Shown: positions 36,002 through 45,705 of the stretch, piece after piece
How the letters are laid out: every line of letters starts with the position of its first letter
How positions within the stretch are numbered: position 1 is the stretch's first letter
Source of the DNA: Methylotenera_A sp963701715
GTDB taxonomy: Bacteria > Pseudomonadota > Gammaproteobacteria > Burkholderiales > Methylophilaceae
Reading direction: 5' to 3'
NCBI GenBank assembly: GCA_963701715.1
Contig: CAVPAX010000002.1
Location: 159,446-223,445, forward strand
Length of the DNA stretch: 64,000 nt
Notes under the pieces: generated by a model
Seen by the model: only the letters and a program-made list of their open reading frames with translations
Told to the model about the DNA's origin: nothing
Database searches by the model: none
Position numbers and translations under genes: made by a program

Positions 36002-37396
36002 CTATTTCTTGACGTTATTCAAAATTTCCAAGTTGTAACTCGCTTTGAAATTATGATTATCCAGCGCCAGTGCTTTAAGGTAGTGTTGGCGCGCTTTGTC
36101 AGGCTGATCTGCAAGAAAATAAGCATATCCAAGGTTATTATGTACTCTTGCTTTATTGGGCGAAAGTTTGGCCGTAGCCTGCCATAACGCAACCTCGCTG
36201 CGATAATCAAGATTACGCATGATCGTGAGCATACTGGCTAAAATCAACAAAACAAAGCTCACCAAAATAAATTGTCTTGAGGTAAAAAAAATCGCCATTT
36301 CTGCCACCAAGGCCATTAGCATAGGCCAGCTTACCAAGTAAAGCTGCCTCTCGTTGGCGATATCCAGCCTTGGGGCAATCAAATACACAAGAAAGAGATG
36401 GATCATTACCCAACCCAGAGCAAAAGCTAGCCAAGGCCTCTGTTTAAGGCGCTTCACCAAAATAAAAGAGGCAATGATAATGGTACAAATCAGTCCAAGG
36501 TTGAGTTTAGACGTTGCATTAAGCCCGGTTAAGTCAGGGTCTATATTAAGCCATAACGGACAAAGCCATTGCCCCAGTAGGTAGATTGTCGCATTGGCCT
36601 GCACTGCCAAATTTGACCAACCATCATGAATGGCTAGGCTGCGGGCAAGATGATGTGAGTAATTGGTATCCATAAAAAACAAGATAATGCCAGCTGCCAA
36701 TACCAGCCAGTTTGCCCATGCTTGAGTGATTGAGCTGCGCCATGTGCCGCCGCTGGCAAAGTGAATAAGCAGCAAAGCCAGTGGAAATGTGACTGCCACC
36801 TCCTTGACTGCAAGTGCAGCAATAAAGAGTAAAGGTGTCACAACATGGAGGTAAAACCGGTTCTGTCTTTGCCGTCCTGCGAGATAGCTCAACATCCCGC
36901 TCAGATAGAACAGCGTCATCAGTGAAGTCGAGCGTCCACTGATATATGTGACTGCCTCGGTATGGATTGGATGAACAGCGAACAAAAGTGCAGTAACTAT
37001 GCTGATCGACATTGTGAGGGATATTGTTCTATCTGTGTAGCGCATAAAAGTCATTGTCAGAAGCCAGACCAGAATCGTGTTGCCGCTGTGTATCAACAGA
37101 TTTGTTAGATGGAAACTTGTTTCACGTCGGCTATAGACCCAGTCACCCAGCATCCAGTCGAACGTATAGCTGAGCTTGAGTAGCGGACGTATGCCGCGCC
37201 CAACATCCGACCACCAAGATCGCCAAGAGTGAACAACAGCGTTATTGACAATGACGTTGTAATCATCGAACTGAAATACACCCCCTAGCAATGCATTAGT
37301 GTAAACGACCAATACAACTGCGATTAACAGTAAAGTGCCTGATAACTTACCGGGTAGGTACATAACTAAAAGCGAGATCAAGAATGTCCGTCGCAT
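36002..37396 (-). CDS. Polytopic GT-C-like membrane protein with C-terminal TPR
   Basis: A 464-residue protein with about ten membrane helices. An acidic first periplasmic loop (FQFDDYNVIVNNAVV) resembles the DD-type catalytic motif of GT-C glycosyltransferases such as PMT/TMTC proteins. A soluble C-terminus (about residues 400-464) forms one or two TPR units (ARVHNNLGYAYFLADQPDKA). The family is linked to protein O-glycosylation, in some bacteria of pilins; the target here is unknown and enzymatic activity is inferred only from the DD motif. The start overlaps the carboxypeptidase gene by 50 bp; an internal Met at about 37363 is an alternative. The two are probably coupled. Confidence 0.75.
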   Translation of the reverse strand: MRRTFLISLLVMYLPGKLSGTLLLIAVVLVVYTNALLGGVFQFDDYNVIVNNAVVHSWRSWWSDVGRGIRPLLKLSYTFDWMLGDWVYSRRETSFHLTNLLIHSGNTILVWLLTMTFMRYTDRTISLTMSISIVTALLFAVHPIHTEAVTYISGRSTSLMTLFYLSGMLSYLAGRQRQNRFYLHVVTPLLFIAALAVKEVAVTFPLALLLIHFASGGTWRSSITQAWANWLVLAAGIILFFMDTNYSHHLARSLAIHDGWSNLAVQANATIYLLGQWLCPLWLNIDPDLTGLNATSKLNLGLICTIIIASFILVKRLKQRPWLAFALGWVMIHLFLVYLIAPRLDIANERQLYLVSWPMLMALVAEMAIFFTSRQFILVSFVLLILASMLTIMRNLDYRSEVALWQATAKLSPNKARVHNNLGYAYFLADQPDKARQHYLKALALDNHNFKASYNLEILNNVKK

Positions 37397-38138
37397 CCCA
37401 CCAGCGATTAGGAGCGTTCAGCAGCACCAGAAGCACGTGTTTTTGATTGCGGATTACGTAAGCAATCAGGCATTTGCCGGCTTTGCTGGTATAGCCTGTC
37501 TTTAATCCTGTAATGCCGTCATAACGACCGATCAGTGCATTTTTATTCGTGAGCTGGTAGCTGTGTTTTCCGTCAATCGATCTGATTTTTGTACCAGGAA
37601 GTTTTACAGTTGACTGGATAAATCTGTTTTCCAATGATTGGTTAGCCAACCTAGCAAGGTCGTTTGCGCTGGAGTAATGCTTGTCTGCATCATGTCCGCA
37701 GGCATTTTGAAAATGCGTATCCAGCAATCCCATTTGCTTTGCGCGATCATTCATCAAACTCACAAACTTTTTTTCGCTACCAGCCACATGGTCTGCTAGG
37801 GCATGGCATGCATCGTTGGAGGAGTTGAGTAAAGCGGCCTTGAGTAAGTCTTCAACATAGAATTTACTATTGAGCTGCAGCCCTAAACGGCTACCGGATT
37901 CTTTTACAGCAGTCTGGCTGATATTAACTGCAGCATTAAGGGGTGTACTTTCAGTCACCAGCAAGGCCATCATCAGCTTTGTCAAACTAGCGGGAGGCAA
38001 CCGCGTGTTCGCCTGTTTTTCCCATAACGTCGTGTTATTTACTTGCACCAGATAGGCGCTTGCGACACTCGGAAAAGGATTGGGTTCTGCCAGCGCACAA
38101 CGCCACGCCAGCAGGAGCCCAATCAGCAGAAACTTCAT
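37347..38138 (-). CDS. D-alanyl-D-alanine carboxypeptidase, S11 family (PBP5/6-like)
   Basis: The 263-residue product has a signal peptide (about residues 1-17) and the three serine-peptidase motifs of family S11: SLTK (Ser51, Lys54), SSN in NSSNDACHAL and KTG in GLKTGYTSKAGKC. These enzymes trim the terminal D-Ala of peptidoglycan pentapeptides. It is shorter than PBP5 (about 400) and lacks the C-terminal beta domain and amphipathic anchor, so it is probably a soluble periplasmic enzyme. The C-terminus overlaps the following TPR-protein gene by 50 bp, and the DUF3617-like gene lies 6 bp upstream, suggesting one operon. Confidence 0.93.
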   Translation of the reverse strand: MKFLLIGLLLAWRCALAEPNPFPSVASAYLVQVNNTTLWEKQANTRLPPASLTKLMMALLVTESTPLNAAVNISQTAVKESGSRLGLQLNSKFYVEDLLKAALLNSSNDACHALADHVAGSEKKFVSLMNDRAKQMGLLDTHFQNACGHDADKHYSSANDLARLANQSLENRFIQSTVKLPGTKIRSIDGKHSYQLTNKNALIGRYDGITGLKTGYTSKAGKCLIAYVIRNQKHVLLVLLNAPNRWWDATDILDLAFSYVPTR

Positions 38139-38144
38139 GTGCAG

Positions 38145-39140
38145 CTAGAAACCGAAAGCATCCTTCAGGCCTTTGAGTGCCTTCTTGCCTGTTTCCACAG
38201 CATCTTTACCTGCGTTATCAGGATTGCTTGTGGAGCTTTGTCCGGATGTACCCGAGCTTGATCCAGGATCAGTGCTTGTTGAGGAATCGCCTGATGAATT
38301 CATATCAGCGCCAGCCAAGCACTTCGCTTTGTCGCCGGGCGAAGTAAACTCGCGACCGGAGCATGCTTCTTCGCGCATTTTTGTCCGCAAGGCTTTAGCT
38401 TCGGCAGGGCAATGAGCCCCCAGCAGATTAATATCTTTGCGGTTATTGGCGTTTGCCTTGCAAACGGAGCTACGCAAGGACTCGGAGCTACCTAAACCGC
38501 ACGACTTGATTGTGCCATTCTGTTGCTCTTTTGTCTGAACAGTAAGGAGATTGTAATATCCTAATTCATTATTCTGCATCCTGCGCTTTATCAAGGTACA
38601 TGCCTGATCTTTTTGGGCAGCGCACAAGGCACCTTTTTTGTGATACGTATCATAAGAAACAGCTGCGGCTGCAGCATCGTCTTCGGTCTGATAGTATTCC
38701 TTATTACTTAGATCGCAGCTTTTTTGTACTTGTGCCATGGCAGCTTTCATTTTTTCATCAGTTTGACAGCTACCACCGATACGGATGCCCTTGGAGTTCA
38801 TTTTCATTGTGCCATCTTTGGTGTTCATCAGCATTTCGCTAGTGAAAGCATCCTTGGTGCGCGTTTGCTTGCCGGTGCCGGTTGAGCCATCCTTGCAGCT
38901 CGCCTTCCAGGTGGAACCGTTAGGGATGCGTTTGATATCACTGATTGTGCAGTCTTTATCCACACCGGTCGGCGTACCATCATCCTTAAGCGGCATACAT
39001 TCTTTCGAGGTTTGTCCCGGCATGGACATACCCATTCCCTCCATAGATGTAGTGAGCTCCCAGTATTCACCAGGCGCTGCATGGGCGTTAATGGAAAACA
39101 GTATCCAGCAAGACAACAGATAAAACATATATTTTTTCAT
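38145..39140 (-). CDS. Secreted DUF3617-like protein with Ser/Gly-rich tail
   Basis: The 331-residue product starts with a signal peptide (cleaved near NAHA, about residue 22). The mature N-terminus (PGEYWELTTSMEGMGMSMPGQ, KECM, CTISDIKR) is the wording of the DUF3617 family, which has no known function. The middle is Cys-rich (about 14 Cys in the mature protein), so it is probably disulfide-bonded in the periplasm. The tail is low-complexity Ser/Gly/Thr (about residues 285-320) and ends in a short basic-amphipathic segment. It is first of a probable three-gene operon with the D,D-carboxypeptidase and the GT-C/TPR protein; the grouping suggests an envelope role. Confidence 0.75.
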   Translation of the reverse strand: MKKYMFYLLSCWILFSINAHAAPGEYWELTTSMEGMGMSMPGQTSKECMPLKDDGTPTGVDKDCTISDIKRIPNGSTWKASCKDGSTGTGKQTRTKDAFTSEMLMNTKDGTMKMNSKGIRIGGSCQTDEKMKAAMAQVQKSCDLSNKEYYQTEDDAAAAAVSYDTYHKKGALCAAQKDQACTLIKRRMQNNELGYYNLLTVQTKEQQNGTIKSCGLGSSESLRSSVCKANANNRKDINLLGAHCPAEAKALRTKMREEACSGREFTSPGDKAKCLAGADMNSSGDSSTSTDPGSSSGTSGQSSTSNPDNAGKDAVETGKKALKGLKDAFGF

Positions 39141-39287
39141 GATATATCCTTATTTTTAACGAAAAAGCACTTATTCCGATCGTCACAAAAAACACTCAAG
39201 CCATGTTCTAATGCAAATAACCCTCTATAACTCTACCCCTTTTTGATGGCAAGCAAAAGAAGTCATTATTGATGGTGCAAAGTCGAA

Positions 39288-40106
39288 TTAACTAACAAAC
39301 CTACCATGCAGTGATTCTAAATTAAGCGCTTGCAGAATCGCCTCCAGCCTCGTCTGTGCATTTTTACGTGGCTGACCCATATAATTAGCAATGATCAGCT
39401 CGTTTTTCATCGAGTGTTCCCAGCCAACCAATTCTGTAACAGTCACGTTGTAGCCCGCTGCTTCTAGCTGCAGGCAGCGCAGTACATTGGTGATTTGGCT
39501 GCCGAATTCTCGGGTGTGAATCGGGTGACGCCAAATCTCGGAAAGCGGCGTTTTGCCGAAACTTTCGTTTTTGTGTTTGCGTAGCACTTCCGCCACCTCT
39601 GCCTGACAGCAGGGAACCAGCACAATATATTTGGCATGTTTTTTTAGTGCAAACTGTATTGCATCATCCGTCGCCGTGTTGCAGGCATGCAACGCCGTGA
39701 CAATATCCACCTTCTCAGGAATCTTATTTGAGCGAATGGATTGCTCAACTGTTAAATGCTCAAACCGCATGCGCTCAAAACCGCATTCTGCGGCCAAAGC
39801 CTTGGATTTTTCGACCAAGTCCGCACGTGTTTCGATGCCGATCACCTCACCCACATTCAATTGTTTGAGTAATAAATCATACAAAATAAAGCCTAGGTAC
39901 GATTTACCCGCGCCATGATCGACCAGCACAGGATTTTGATTGTGAGCCAACACCTCGGCAAAAAGCGGCTCAATAAAATTCACCAAGTGATACACCTGTT
40001 TTAGTTTGCGACGACTATCCTGATTCAGCTTTCCATCGCGCGTGAGTATATGCAACGCTTTTAGCAGTTCGAGCGACTGATTGGGTTTTATTTCTGGGAT
40101 TTGCAT
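39288..40106 (-). CDS. Class I SAM-dependent methyltransferase (METTL25/Methyltransf_32-like)
   Basis: A 272-residue methyltransferase. The SAM motif I is VDHGAGKSYLGFILYDLL near residue 65, with IGIETRADLVEKS as motif II and DIVTALHACNTATDDAIQFA as motif IV; this ALHACNTATD pattern is shared by the METTL25-type family. VLVPCCQAE further on is also typical. The substrate is unknown; rRNA or tRNA is a guess from the fold. It stands alone on the minus strand, divergent from the RbgA gene at 135 bp. Confidence 0.83.
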   Translation of the reverse strand: MQIPEIKPNQSLELLKALHILTRDGKLNQDSRRKLKQVYHLVNFIEPLFAEVLAHNQNPVLVDHGAGKSYLGFILYDLLLKQLNVGEVIGIETRADLVEKSKALAAECGFERMRFEHLTVEQSIRSNKIPEKVDIVTALHACNTATDDAIQFALKKHAKYIVLVPCCQAEVAEVLRKHKNESFGKTPLSEIWRHPIHTREFGSQITNVLRCLQLEAAGYNVTVTELVGWEHSMKNELIIANYMGQPRKNAQTRLEAILQALNLESLHGRFVS

Positions 40107-40240
40107 GATGCTATTTTAATGTAAAAACAAATTATCCACAGACAAACACGGATGCCTACAGATAATAACTTTGCATTTGCTTCTAAATGTTAAAATGCAC
40201 ATATAGCAACAAAGTCTTAACTGATAAGAAAAGGAATTAG

Positions 40241-41152
40241 ATGGCAATTCAGTGGTATCCGGGTCACATGACTCAAGCCCGTAAAAAGGCGGAAGAAACC
40301 ATGGAGTTTACCGACATTGTCATCGAAGTGTTGGATGCGCGCGTGCCCGCAGCCAGCCATAATCCGATTATTGATGAAATGCGTCTGTTTCGTCAGCGCC
40401 CACAATTAAAAATACTCAACAAGGCAGATTTAGCGGACCCAAAAGTAACGCAGGATTGGCTTAATTATTTTAATTCGCAACCCAATACCAAAGCCGTAGC
40501 ACTGTCGTGCAAAAAACCTGGTGACGCGAATAAAATCCCTAAACTTTGTTTAGGCCTTGCACCGCATCGCGGCACACACCTAAAGCCGCTACGCATGATG
40601 ATTATGGGTATTCCCAACGTGGGAAAATCCACATTAATGAATGCGCTGCTCAATCGCCGTGTAGCTAAAGTAGGCGACGAACCCGCAGTGACCAAAAGCC
40701 AGCAACGCTTTGATTTGAGCGAAACCATGAGCATTACCGACACACCCGGCATGATGTGGCCAAAAATTGAATATGAGAGCGATGGTTATATGCTGGCGGC
40801 CAGTCATGCCATTGGCCGTAACGCGGTCATTGATGAAGACGTGGCGCTGTTTTTGGCAGACAATTTGCTCAAAACCTACCCTGCCTTACTGAATGCGCGT
40901 TATAAACTTGATGCTATGAAACTGGATGTAAGTAAAATGGATGGTGTTGATTTGCTTGAAGCCATAGCTAAGCGTCGCTCTTATAAGCGCCACGATGGGC
41001 TTTGGGACACTGAAAAAACCGCAGTTGCTTTTTTAACTGATTATCGTAGCGGCGCGATTGGACGTGTAAGCTTAGAAAGCCCAAGCTCAAGACTGACAAT
41101 GATCGCTAACATATCCACTAAACCTGCCTCTTCAGAAAGACACGAGGATTAG
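40241..41152 (+). CDS. ylqF: Ribosome biogenesis GTPase RbgA/YlqF
   Basis: A 303-residue circularly permuted GTPase. The N-terminus reads IQWYPGHMTQARKKAEE, the RbgA signature, followed by G4 (LNKADL), then G1 (GIPNVGKSTLMNALLN) and G3 (ITDTPGMMWPKI), in the permuted order G4-G1-G3. It binds late 50S particles and helps them mature. The ribosome site AAGGA precedes the ATG. It is convergent with the cyclase-like gene, overlapping its stop by 4 bp. Confidence 0.95.
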   Translation: MAIQWYPGHMTQARKKAEETMEFTDIVIEVLDARVPAASHNPIIDEMRLFRQRPQLKILNKADLADPKVTQDWLNYFNSQPNTKAVALSCKKPGDANKIPKLCLGLAPHRGTHLKPLRMMIMGIPNVGKSTLMNALLNRRVAKVGDEPAVTKSQQRFDLSETMSITDTPGMMWPKIEYESDGYMLAASHAIGRNAVIDEDVALFLADNLLKTYPALLNARYKLDAMKLDVSKMDGVDLLEAIAKRRSYKRHDGLWDTEKTAVAFLTDYRSGAIGRVSLESPSSRLTMIANISTKPASSERHED

Positions 41153-42234
41153 CGGCACTGGCCCAATGCAATTTCTGCTTGTGTGCATTTTCGTTCCGAA
41201 CCTTGTTTAATACTTTCGGTAAAAGTTTCCCATCCGGATTTTTCTTTCTCTGGCTTTTTCTCAACTTTAGTTTCTGCAGGTTTTTCAGCGCCTTCTGCTC
41301 TGTTCGACTTTTCTACTTTGGCTGCAGCCTTTGTCGGCGTTTCAGTTTTTTCCACAGTTTTATTATTGGTTTTTTTCTGATTAGTATCAGTCTTAACCGG
41401 CTCCACTTTTGGCGGAGCTGCTTCAACAGTTTTATTTGGCAGCGAGCCACCATCTTCCTTGGTATTCAGTGTGGTTGCAGGTTTCGAAGGGGGTTCTGCA
41501 ACTACCGGCTTCTCTAATATAATCGTCGGATCAACCGGAGTGGATACCAATTTAGCCAAAACAAAAAACACTGCAATCACCATCAAGCTTAGGGCAGCAT
41601 ATTTCCAATTAATTTGGCTTACTATTGATTGCCCATTGCCTGACTGTAAATCATCTGTAGCAATGACTACGGATTCCTCTTTCGCGGATTGATCCTTAAG
41701 CAAGCGCACCGAATAGACCTCATGCTCATGCGCATGCATATCATTGTACTCAAACATTTCTGAGATTTCCTTCGATAGCTTAGAAGCCACCTCATAATAT
41801 GCGCGCGAAACCAAAATTTGGTTTGGTTTCGCAAAACTCATAATCCGATGCGCCTCATCAAGACCCTCACCCACTATATTAGGCTGATTATTACCGCCTA
41901 ACACGCGCATCGGGCCTAAATTAATGCCGAAGCGCATATATAGTGGAGCCGAGCTCTGACTGTTGTCTTTCAATATTTCGTCGCGAATGGTAAGTGAGAT
42001 AAATAACGCATCTTCTAGCGCATCTTCTAATGGGCCGTTACAAACTATCACCGAGCCGTCGCCAATATCCAAAATGGTGCGATCATCTTGTGCAATATCA
42101 ACAACTGCATGATTAATTAAATTATTTAGCCGGTTTTTAACTTCCAGTTGCTCAGCATCTGTCTTTTTTGAGAAATCAATAATATCTATAGAAACAATGC
42201 TGCAAATAGAAGTTTTATTGGCTTTACCATTCAT
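41149..42234 (-). CDS. Membrane protein with class III cyclase-like domain and Lys/Glu/Pro-rich tail
   Basis: The 361-residue product has a class III nucleotide cyclase homology domain (about residues 8-180), one membrane helix (about 217-240, YAALSLMVIAVFFVLAKLV), a periplasmic-type stretch rich in Pro, Lys, Glu and Thr (about 245-330) and a short end with two Cys (KCTQAEIALGQC). The two metal-binding Asp appear kept (SIDIIDFS, DIGDGSVIV). The adenine-selecting Lys position is Leu (ILDIGD) and the transition-state Asn is Asp (GLDEAHRI, Arg kept). The domain may therefore be inactive or use another substrate. No class III partner or cAMP receptor is near. It is followed on the same strand upstream by a GGDEF gene with 70 bp between them. 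Confidence 0.78.
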   Translation of the reverse strand: MNGKANKTSICSIVSIDIIDFSKKTDAEQLEVKNRLNNLINHAVVDIAQDDRTILDIGDGSVIVCNGPLEDALEDALFISLTIRDEILKDNSQSSAPLYMRFGINLGPMRVLGGNNQPNIVGEGLDEAHRIMSFAKPNQILVSRAYYEVASKLSKEISEMFEYNDMHAHEHEVYSVRLLKDQSAKEESVVIATDDLQSGNGQSIVSQINWKYAALSLMVIAVFFVLAKLVSTPVDPTIILEKPVVAEPPSKPATTLNTKEDGGSLPNKTVEAAPPKVEPVKTDTNQKKTNNKTVEKTETPTKAAAKVEKSNRAEGAEKPAETKVEKKPEKEKSGWETFTESIKQGSERKCTQAEIALGQCR

Positions 42235-42304
42235 AATTAGCTTTCAAATAAACGTACCAAATGATCGATGTAAATATTAATCCACGTAGGATATTAGACT
42301 TTTA

Positions 42305-43495
42305 TTATGATTGTTGCTTACTGCCTCGTGTAATCTGCGTGTAACTCATCACGCGATTTCGCCCACTATTTTTAGCAGCATACATGGCACTATCCGCTGT
42401 GGCTACCAATCCTTTAAAATCGTAACCCGCACGTACCGAATCTGCAACGCCGATACTCACTGTGGTTTTAATCTCTGTTCGATTCATTTTTAATGGACTC
42501 GCTTCAATGCCTGCACGTATGCGCTCAGCCAAACCTATAGCATCGCTCTCAGTAGTGTTTGGCAAAAATACACAGAACTCCTCACCCCCGTAGCGACCAA
42601 GCACATCGCTGGAGCGCAATATGCCAGCGATCTCCTTGGCCAGATGTCTTAAAACATCATCACCAGTCAAATGTCCATACTTGTCATTGACTTTTTTAAA
42701 GTGATCAATATCTATCATCAATACCGCCATGCTCAGGTTGATGCGCTTACATATATCATGCATCTTTAAGGCGGCTTCTTCCAGACCTCGTCTGTTTAAG
42801 GTGCCAGTAAGACTATCAATAGTCGCCATCGACTCAAGGTTCTGACTCAGTTTATAACTGAGCATCAATACGAATAAACTTGATATAAAAAACTGTGAAA
42901 CAGCACCCAGCATAAAAGTATAGGCATTGACCGGCCAGGCAGCAAAGGAATCGAATACTGCTAGATCTACCCGCGCAGCATAAAACGCGCGGCCTAACAT
43001 TAATATAGCCATCAGCAAATACAGACTGGAGGTAATCCAGTATAAATTACCTACAATACCCTCATCGCGTGAAAACGTAAGTCGGGCACAATAAAGATAA
43101 ATTGCAGAAAAAATGATTGCACCTAGTATCACCGCGACACGGATATCACTGCCTGTGAGCATAAAATATGCATCAATAGCCATCAGTACAAAAAATATGG
43201 CGATTGGAATTCGATGATCGGGAATTTTTCCAACAAATGCCTGAATGCCATTGATATATAAACTTAAACCCGCACCAATTAAGGCCAAGCCAGGTAAAAA
43301 AAGCCGCTTCGGCGCATCTAGCTGCATCAACACCAGTATCATGCCTAAGCCAATCACCAGATTGCCTACTGCCCAGTAGCCTGGCCCTCGCACTTCTTTG
43401 TGATGCGTGCGTGTAATGGCCAGCAGCATTGAAAGCATGAAGGTCAGCAGCATAGACATAAAAACAATAGTTTTTAGATCAAAATTTGGCATCAC
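42305..43495 (-). CDS. Membrane-bound diguanylate cyclase (GGDEF)
   Basis: A 396-residue protein with seven predicted membrane helices (about residues 5-215), then a GGDEF domain (about 225-390). The active site is intact (RYGGEEFCVFL) and the RSSD I-site lies five residues upstream, so it should make c-di-GMP with feedback inhibition. The membrane domain resembles the 7TM sensor class but no family name is certain. No EAL or HAMP domain is present. Confidence 0.9.
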   Translation of the reverse strand: MMPNFDLKTIVFMSMLLTFMLSMLLAITRTHHKEVRGPGYWAVGNLVIGLGMILVLMQLDAPKRLFLPGLALIGAGLSLYINGIQAFVGKIPDHRIPIAIFFVLMAIDAYFMLTGSDIRVAVILGAIIFSAIYLYCARLTFSRDEGIVGNLYWITSSLYLLMAILMLGRAFYAARVDLAVFDSFAAWPVNAYTFMLGAVSQFFISSLFVLMLSYKLSQNLESMATIDSLTGTLNRRGLEEAALKMHDICKRINLSMAVLMIDIDHFKKVNDKYGHLTGDDVLRHLAKEIAGILRSSDVLGRYGGEEFCVFLPNTTESDAIGLAERIRAGIEASPLKMNRTEIKTTVSIGVADSVRAGYDFKGLVATADSAMYAAKNSGRNRVMSYTQITRGSKQQS

Positions 43496-43619
43496 AAATT
43501 AGCATCTTTAGGAAACAAAAAATATTTTCAGCAAAGAGATAAAACTTAAGGGTTAATTTTTATTAAACAGTTACAATCATACTATAAACACTTAGTTGAT
43601 AAATAGTTAGCCTGGCAGA

Positions 43620-45689
43620 ATGTCTTGTCGGGTTCTTTCAAAAGTCTATTCAAAAAACATGTTAAATAGTCTAAATTCACCCCAGCGCGAAGCGGTAAAG
43701 TATCTCGATGGCCCATTGCTGGTACTGGCTGGCGCTGGCAGCGGAAAAACACGCGTTATTACACAAAAAATCAGCTATTTGATTGATGAGGCAGGTTACA
43801 ACCCGAAAGAAATCGCCGCGATTACCTTTACCAACAAGGCTGCGCGTGAAATGCAGGAGCGTGTAGGCAAACTGATGCAGGGTAAAAGCACCAAAGGCTT
43901 GACTGTGACAACTTTTCACTCGCTTGGCCTGCAAATGCTGCGTGCAGAAGCTGCTTTACTGGGTTACAAGCCGCAGTTTTCCATACTGGATTCATCCGAC
44001 AGTTTTAAGATTGTGGCCGATATTTTGGCGACGACTGATAAACAGCTGTTACGCAAAACGCAGTGGCAGATTTCTAACTGGAAAAACGCGTTTACCAACC
44101 CGGACCAAGCCAAAGCACAAGCCGATGAGGAATTGACGCATGCGGCTGCCAAAGTATACCAACTTTATCAGCAAACGCTCAAGGCCTATCAGGCAGTTGA
44201 TTTTGACGACCTGATTAAGCTTCCGGTCGAGCTTTTTGAACAGCACGAAAGCGCATTGAATAAGTGGCAAGGCAAGCTGCAATATTTGCTGATAGACGAA
44301 TACCAGGATACCAATGCCTGCCAATATAAACTGGTAAAAATGCTTACGGGCTTGCGTGGCCAATTCACTGCAGTGGGTGACGATGACCAGGCGATTTACG
44401 GATGGCGCGGTGCAGATGTGGAAAATCTGCGCCAACTAACCGAAGACTTCAGTAAGCTTAAAGTCATCAAGTTAGAGCAAAATTACCGCTCTACCGTGCG
44501 CATTCTACGTGCCGCCAACCAGGTCATCAGCAACAACCCTAAGCTGTTCGAGAAGAAACTATGGAGCGATCTTGGCACGGGCGATATGATTCAAGTTTCT
44601 GCCCAGCAAAGCGAAGAAGCTGAGGCTGAGTCCGTCATCATGAAATTGCAGGCGCATAAATTTGAAAACCGCACCAAATTTATGGATTACGCCATTCTCT
44701 ACCGTGGCAATCATCAGGCACGCATTTTTGAACAGCAATTGCGCAACCATAAAATTCCTTACACTATCTCGGGTGGACAATCATTTTTTGATAAAGCTGA
44801 AATTAAAGATTTAGTCAGCTATTTGCGCTTAATTGCTAATGAGGATGACGACCCTGCCTTTATCCGTGCGGCAACTACGCCAAAAAAAGGTATCGGCAAT
44901 ACTACGCTTGAGCGCCTTGGCGAATATGCCAGCGCGCACAAAATGTCGCTATTCGCAGCAGCATTTGAGCAAAGCTTTCAAACTGAAATCGGTAACAAGC
45001 AATTAGATGATTTACTAAATTTTTGCCAGTACATCAACAAGTTGCAAGCCCGCGCAGTACGTGACCCGGCAGGTGAAGTGCTGAATGATTTGCTCACCAC
45101 GATTCAATACGAAGCATTCTTGTATGACTCTGAGGAGCCGCGTGCCGCTGAAAGCAAATGGGGCAACGTGCTTGAATTCATCGAATGGCTCACCAAAAAA
45201 GGCGAAGGCAGCACCGAGTATGGGAACGAATCTGACAGCAAAACTTTACTTGAGCTCACACAAATGGTATCGCTGATGAGTATGTTGGAAGGTCGCGAAG
45301 ACGGTGAGCCGGATGCGGTAAAACTCTCCACCCTGCACGCAGCTAAGGGTCTGGAGTTTGGGCATGTATTCCTCATTGGCGTGGAAGAAGGCATTCTGCC
45401 GCATCGCGAATCTGTTGATGCGGCCACTACAGACCCGAGCCGCATCGAAGAAGAGCGCAGATTGATGTATGTAGGTATCACGCGTGCACAAAAATCTCTC
45501 AACATATCATGGTGCAAAAAACGTAAACGCGCGGGCGAAATAGAAATGTGCGAACCCAGCCGATTTATCGCAGAATTGCCAAAAGAGGATGTACGCCATT
45601 TTGGCAACCCGTTTAACGACCCGGAAATAAGTAAAGACTTTGGTAAATCCAAAATGGCCAATATTCGCGCCATGCTGGCAAATAAATAG
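43620..45689 (+). CDS. rep: ATP-dependent DNA helicase Rep
   Basis: A superfamily 1 3'-5' helicase of about 689 residues, the length of Rep (E. coli 673). Walker A is LAGAGSGKTRVITQKI, motif II is LLIDEYQDTNACQY, motif III GDDDQAIYGWRGA, motif IV KLEQNYRSTVRIL, then VKLSTLHAAKGLEFGHVFL and RLMYVGITRAQKSL. Rep removes proteins ahead of replication forks. The second Met (43659, MLNSLNSPQREAV) aligns with the family N-terminus better than the first; neither has a strong ribosome site. uup follows at 16 bp, so they are probably co-transcribed. Confidence 0.96.
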   Translation: MSCRVLSKVYSKNMLNSLNSPQREAVKYLDGPLLVLAGAGSGKTRVITQKISYLIDEAGYNPKEIAAITFTNKAAREMQERVGKLMQGKSTKGLTVTTFHSLGLQMLRAEAALLGYKPQFSILDSSDSFKIVADILATTDKQLLRKTQWQISNWKNAFTNPDQAKAQADEELTHAAAKVYQLYQQTLKAYQAVDFDDLIKLPVELFEQHESALNKWQGKLQYLLIDEYQDTNACQYKLVKMLTGLRGQFTAVGDDDQAIYGWRGADVENLRQLTEDFSKLKVIKLEQNYRSTVRILRAANQVISNNPKLFEKKLWSDLGTGDMIQVSAQQSEEAEAESVIMKLQAHKFENRTKFMDYAILYRGNHQARIFEQQLRNHKIPYTISGGQSFFDKAEIKDLVSYLRLIANEDDDPAFIRAATTPKKGIGNTTLERLGEYASAHKMSLFAAAFEQSFQTEIGNKQLDDLLNFCQYINKLQARAVRDPAGEVLNDLLTTIQYEAFLYDSEEPRAAESKWGNVLEFIEWLTKKGEGSTEYGNESDSKTLLELTQMVSLMSMLEGREDGEPDAVKLSTLHAAKGLEFGHVFLIGVEEGILPHRESVDAATTDPSRIEEERRLMYVGITRAQKSLNISWCKKRKRAGEIEMCEPSRFIAELPKEDVRHFGNPFNDPEISKDFGKSKMANIRAMLANK

Positions 45690-45705
45690 AGAGTAATATT
45701 CAACC

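Noticed and set aside
45104..45703. 199-residue minus-strand ORF opposite rep
   Set aside because: Covers the conserved helicase motifs of rep in antisense and lacks any domain; shadow frame.
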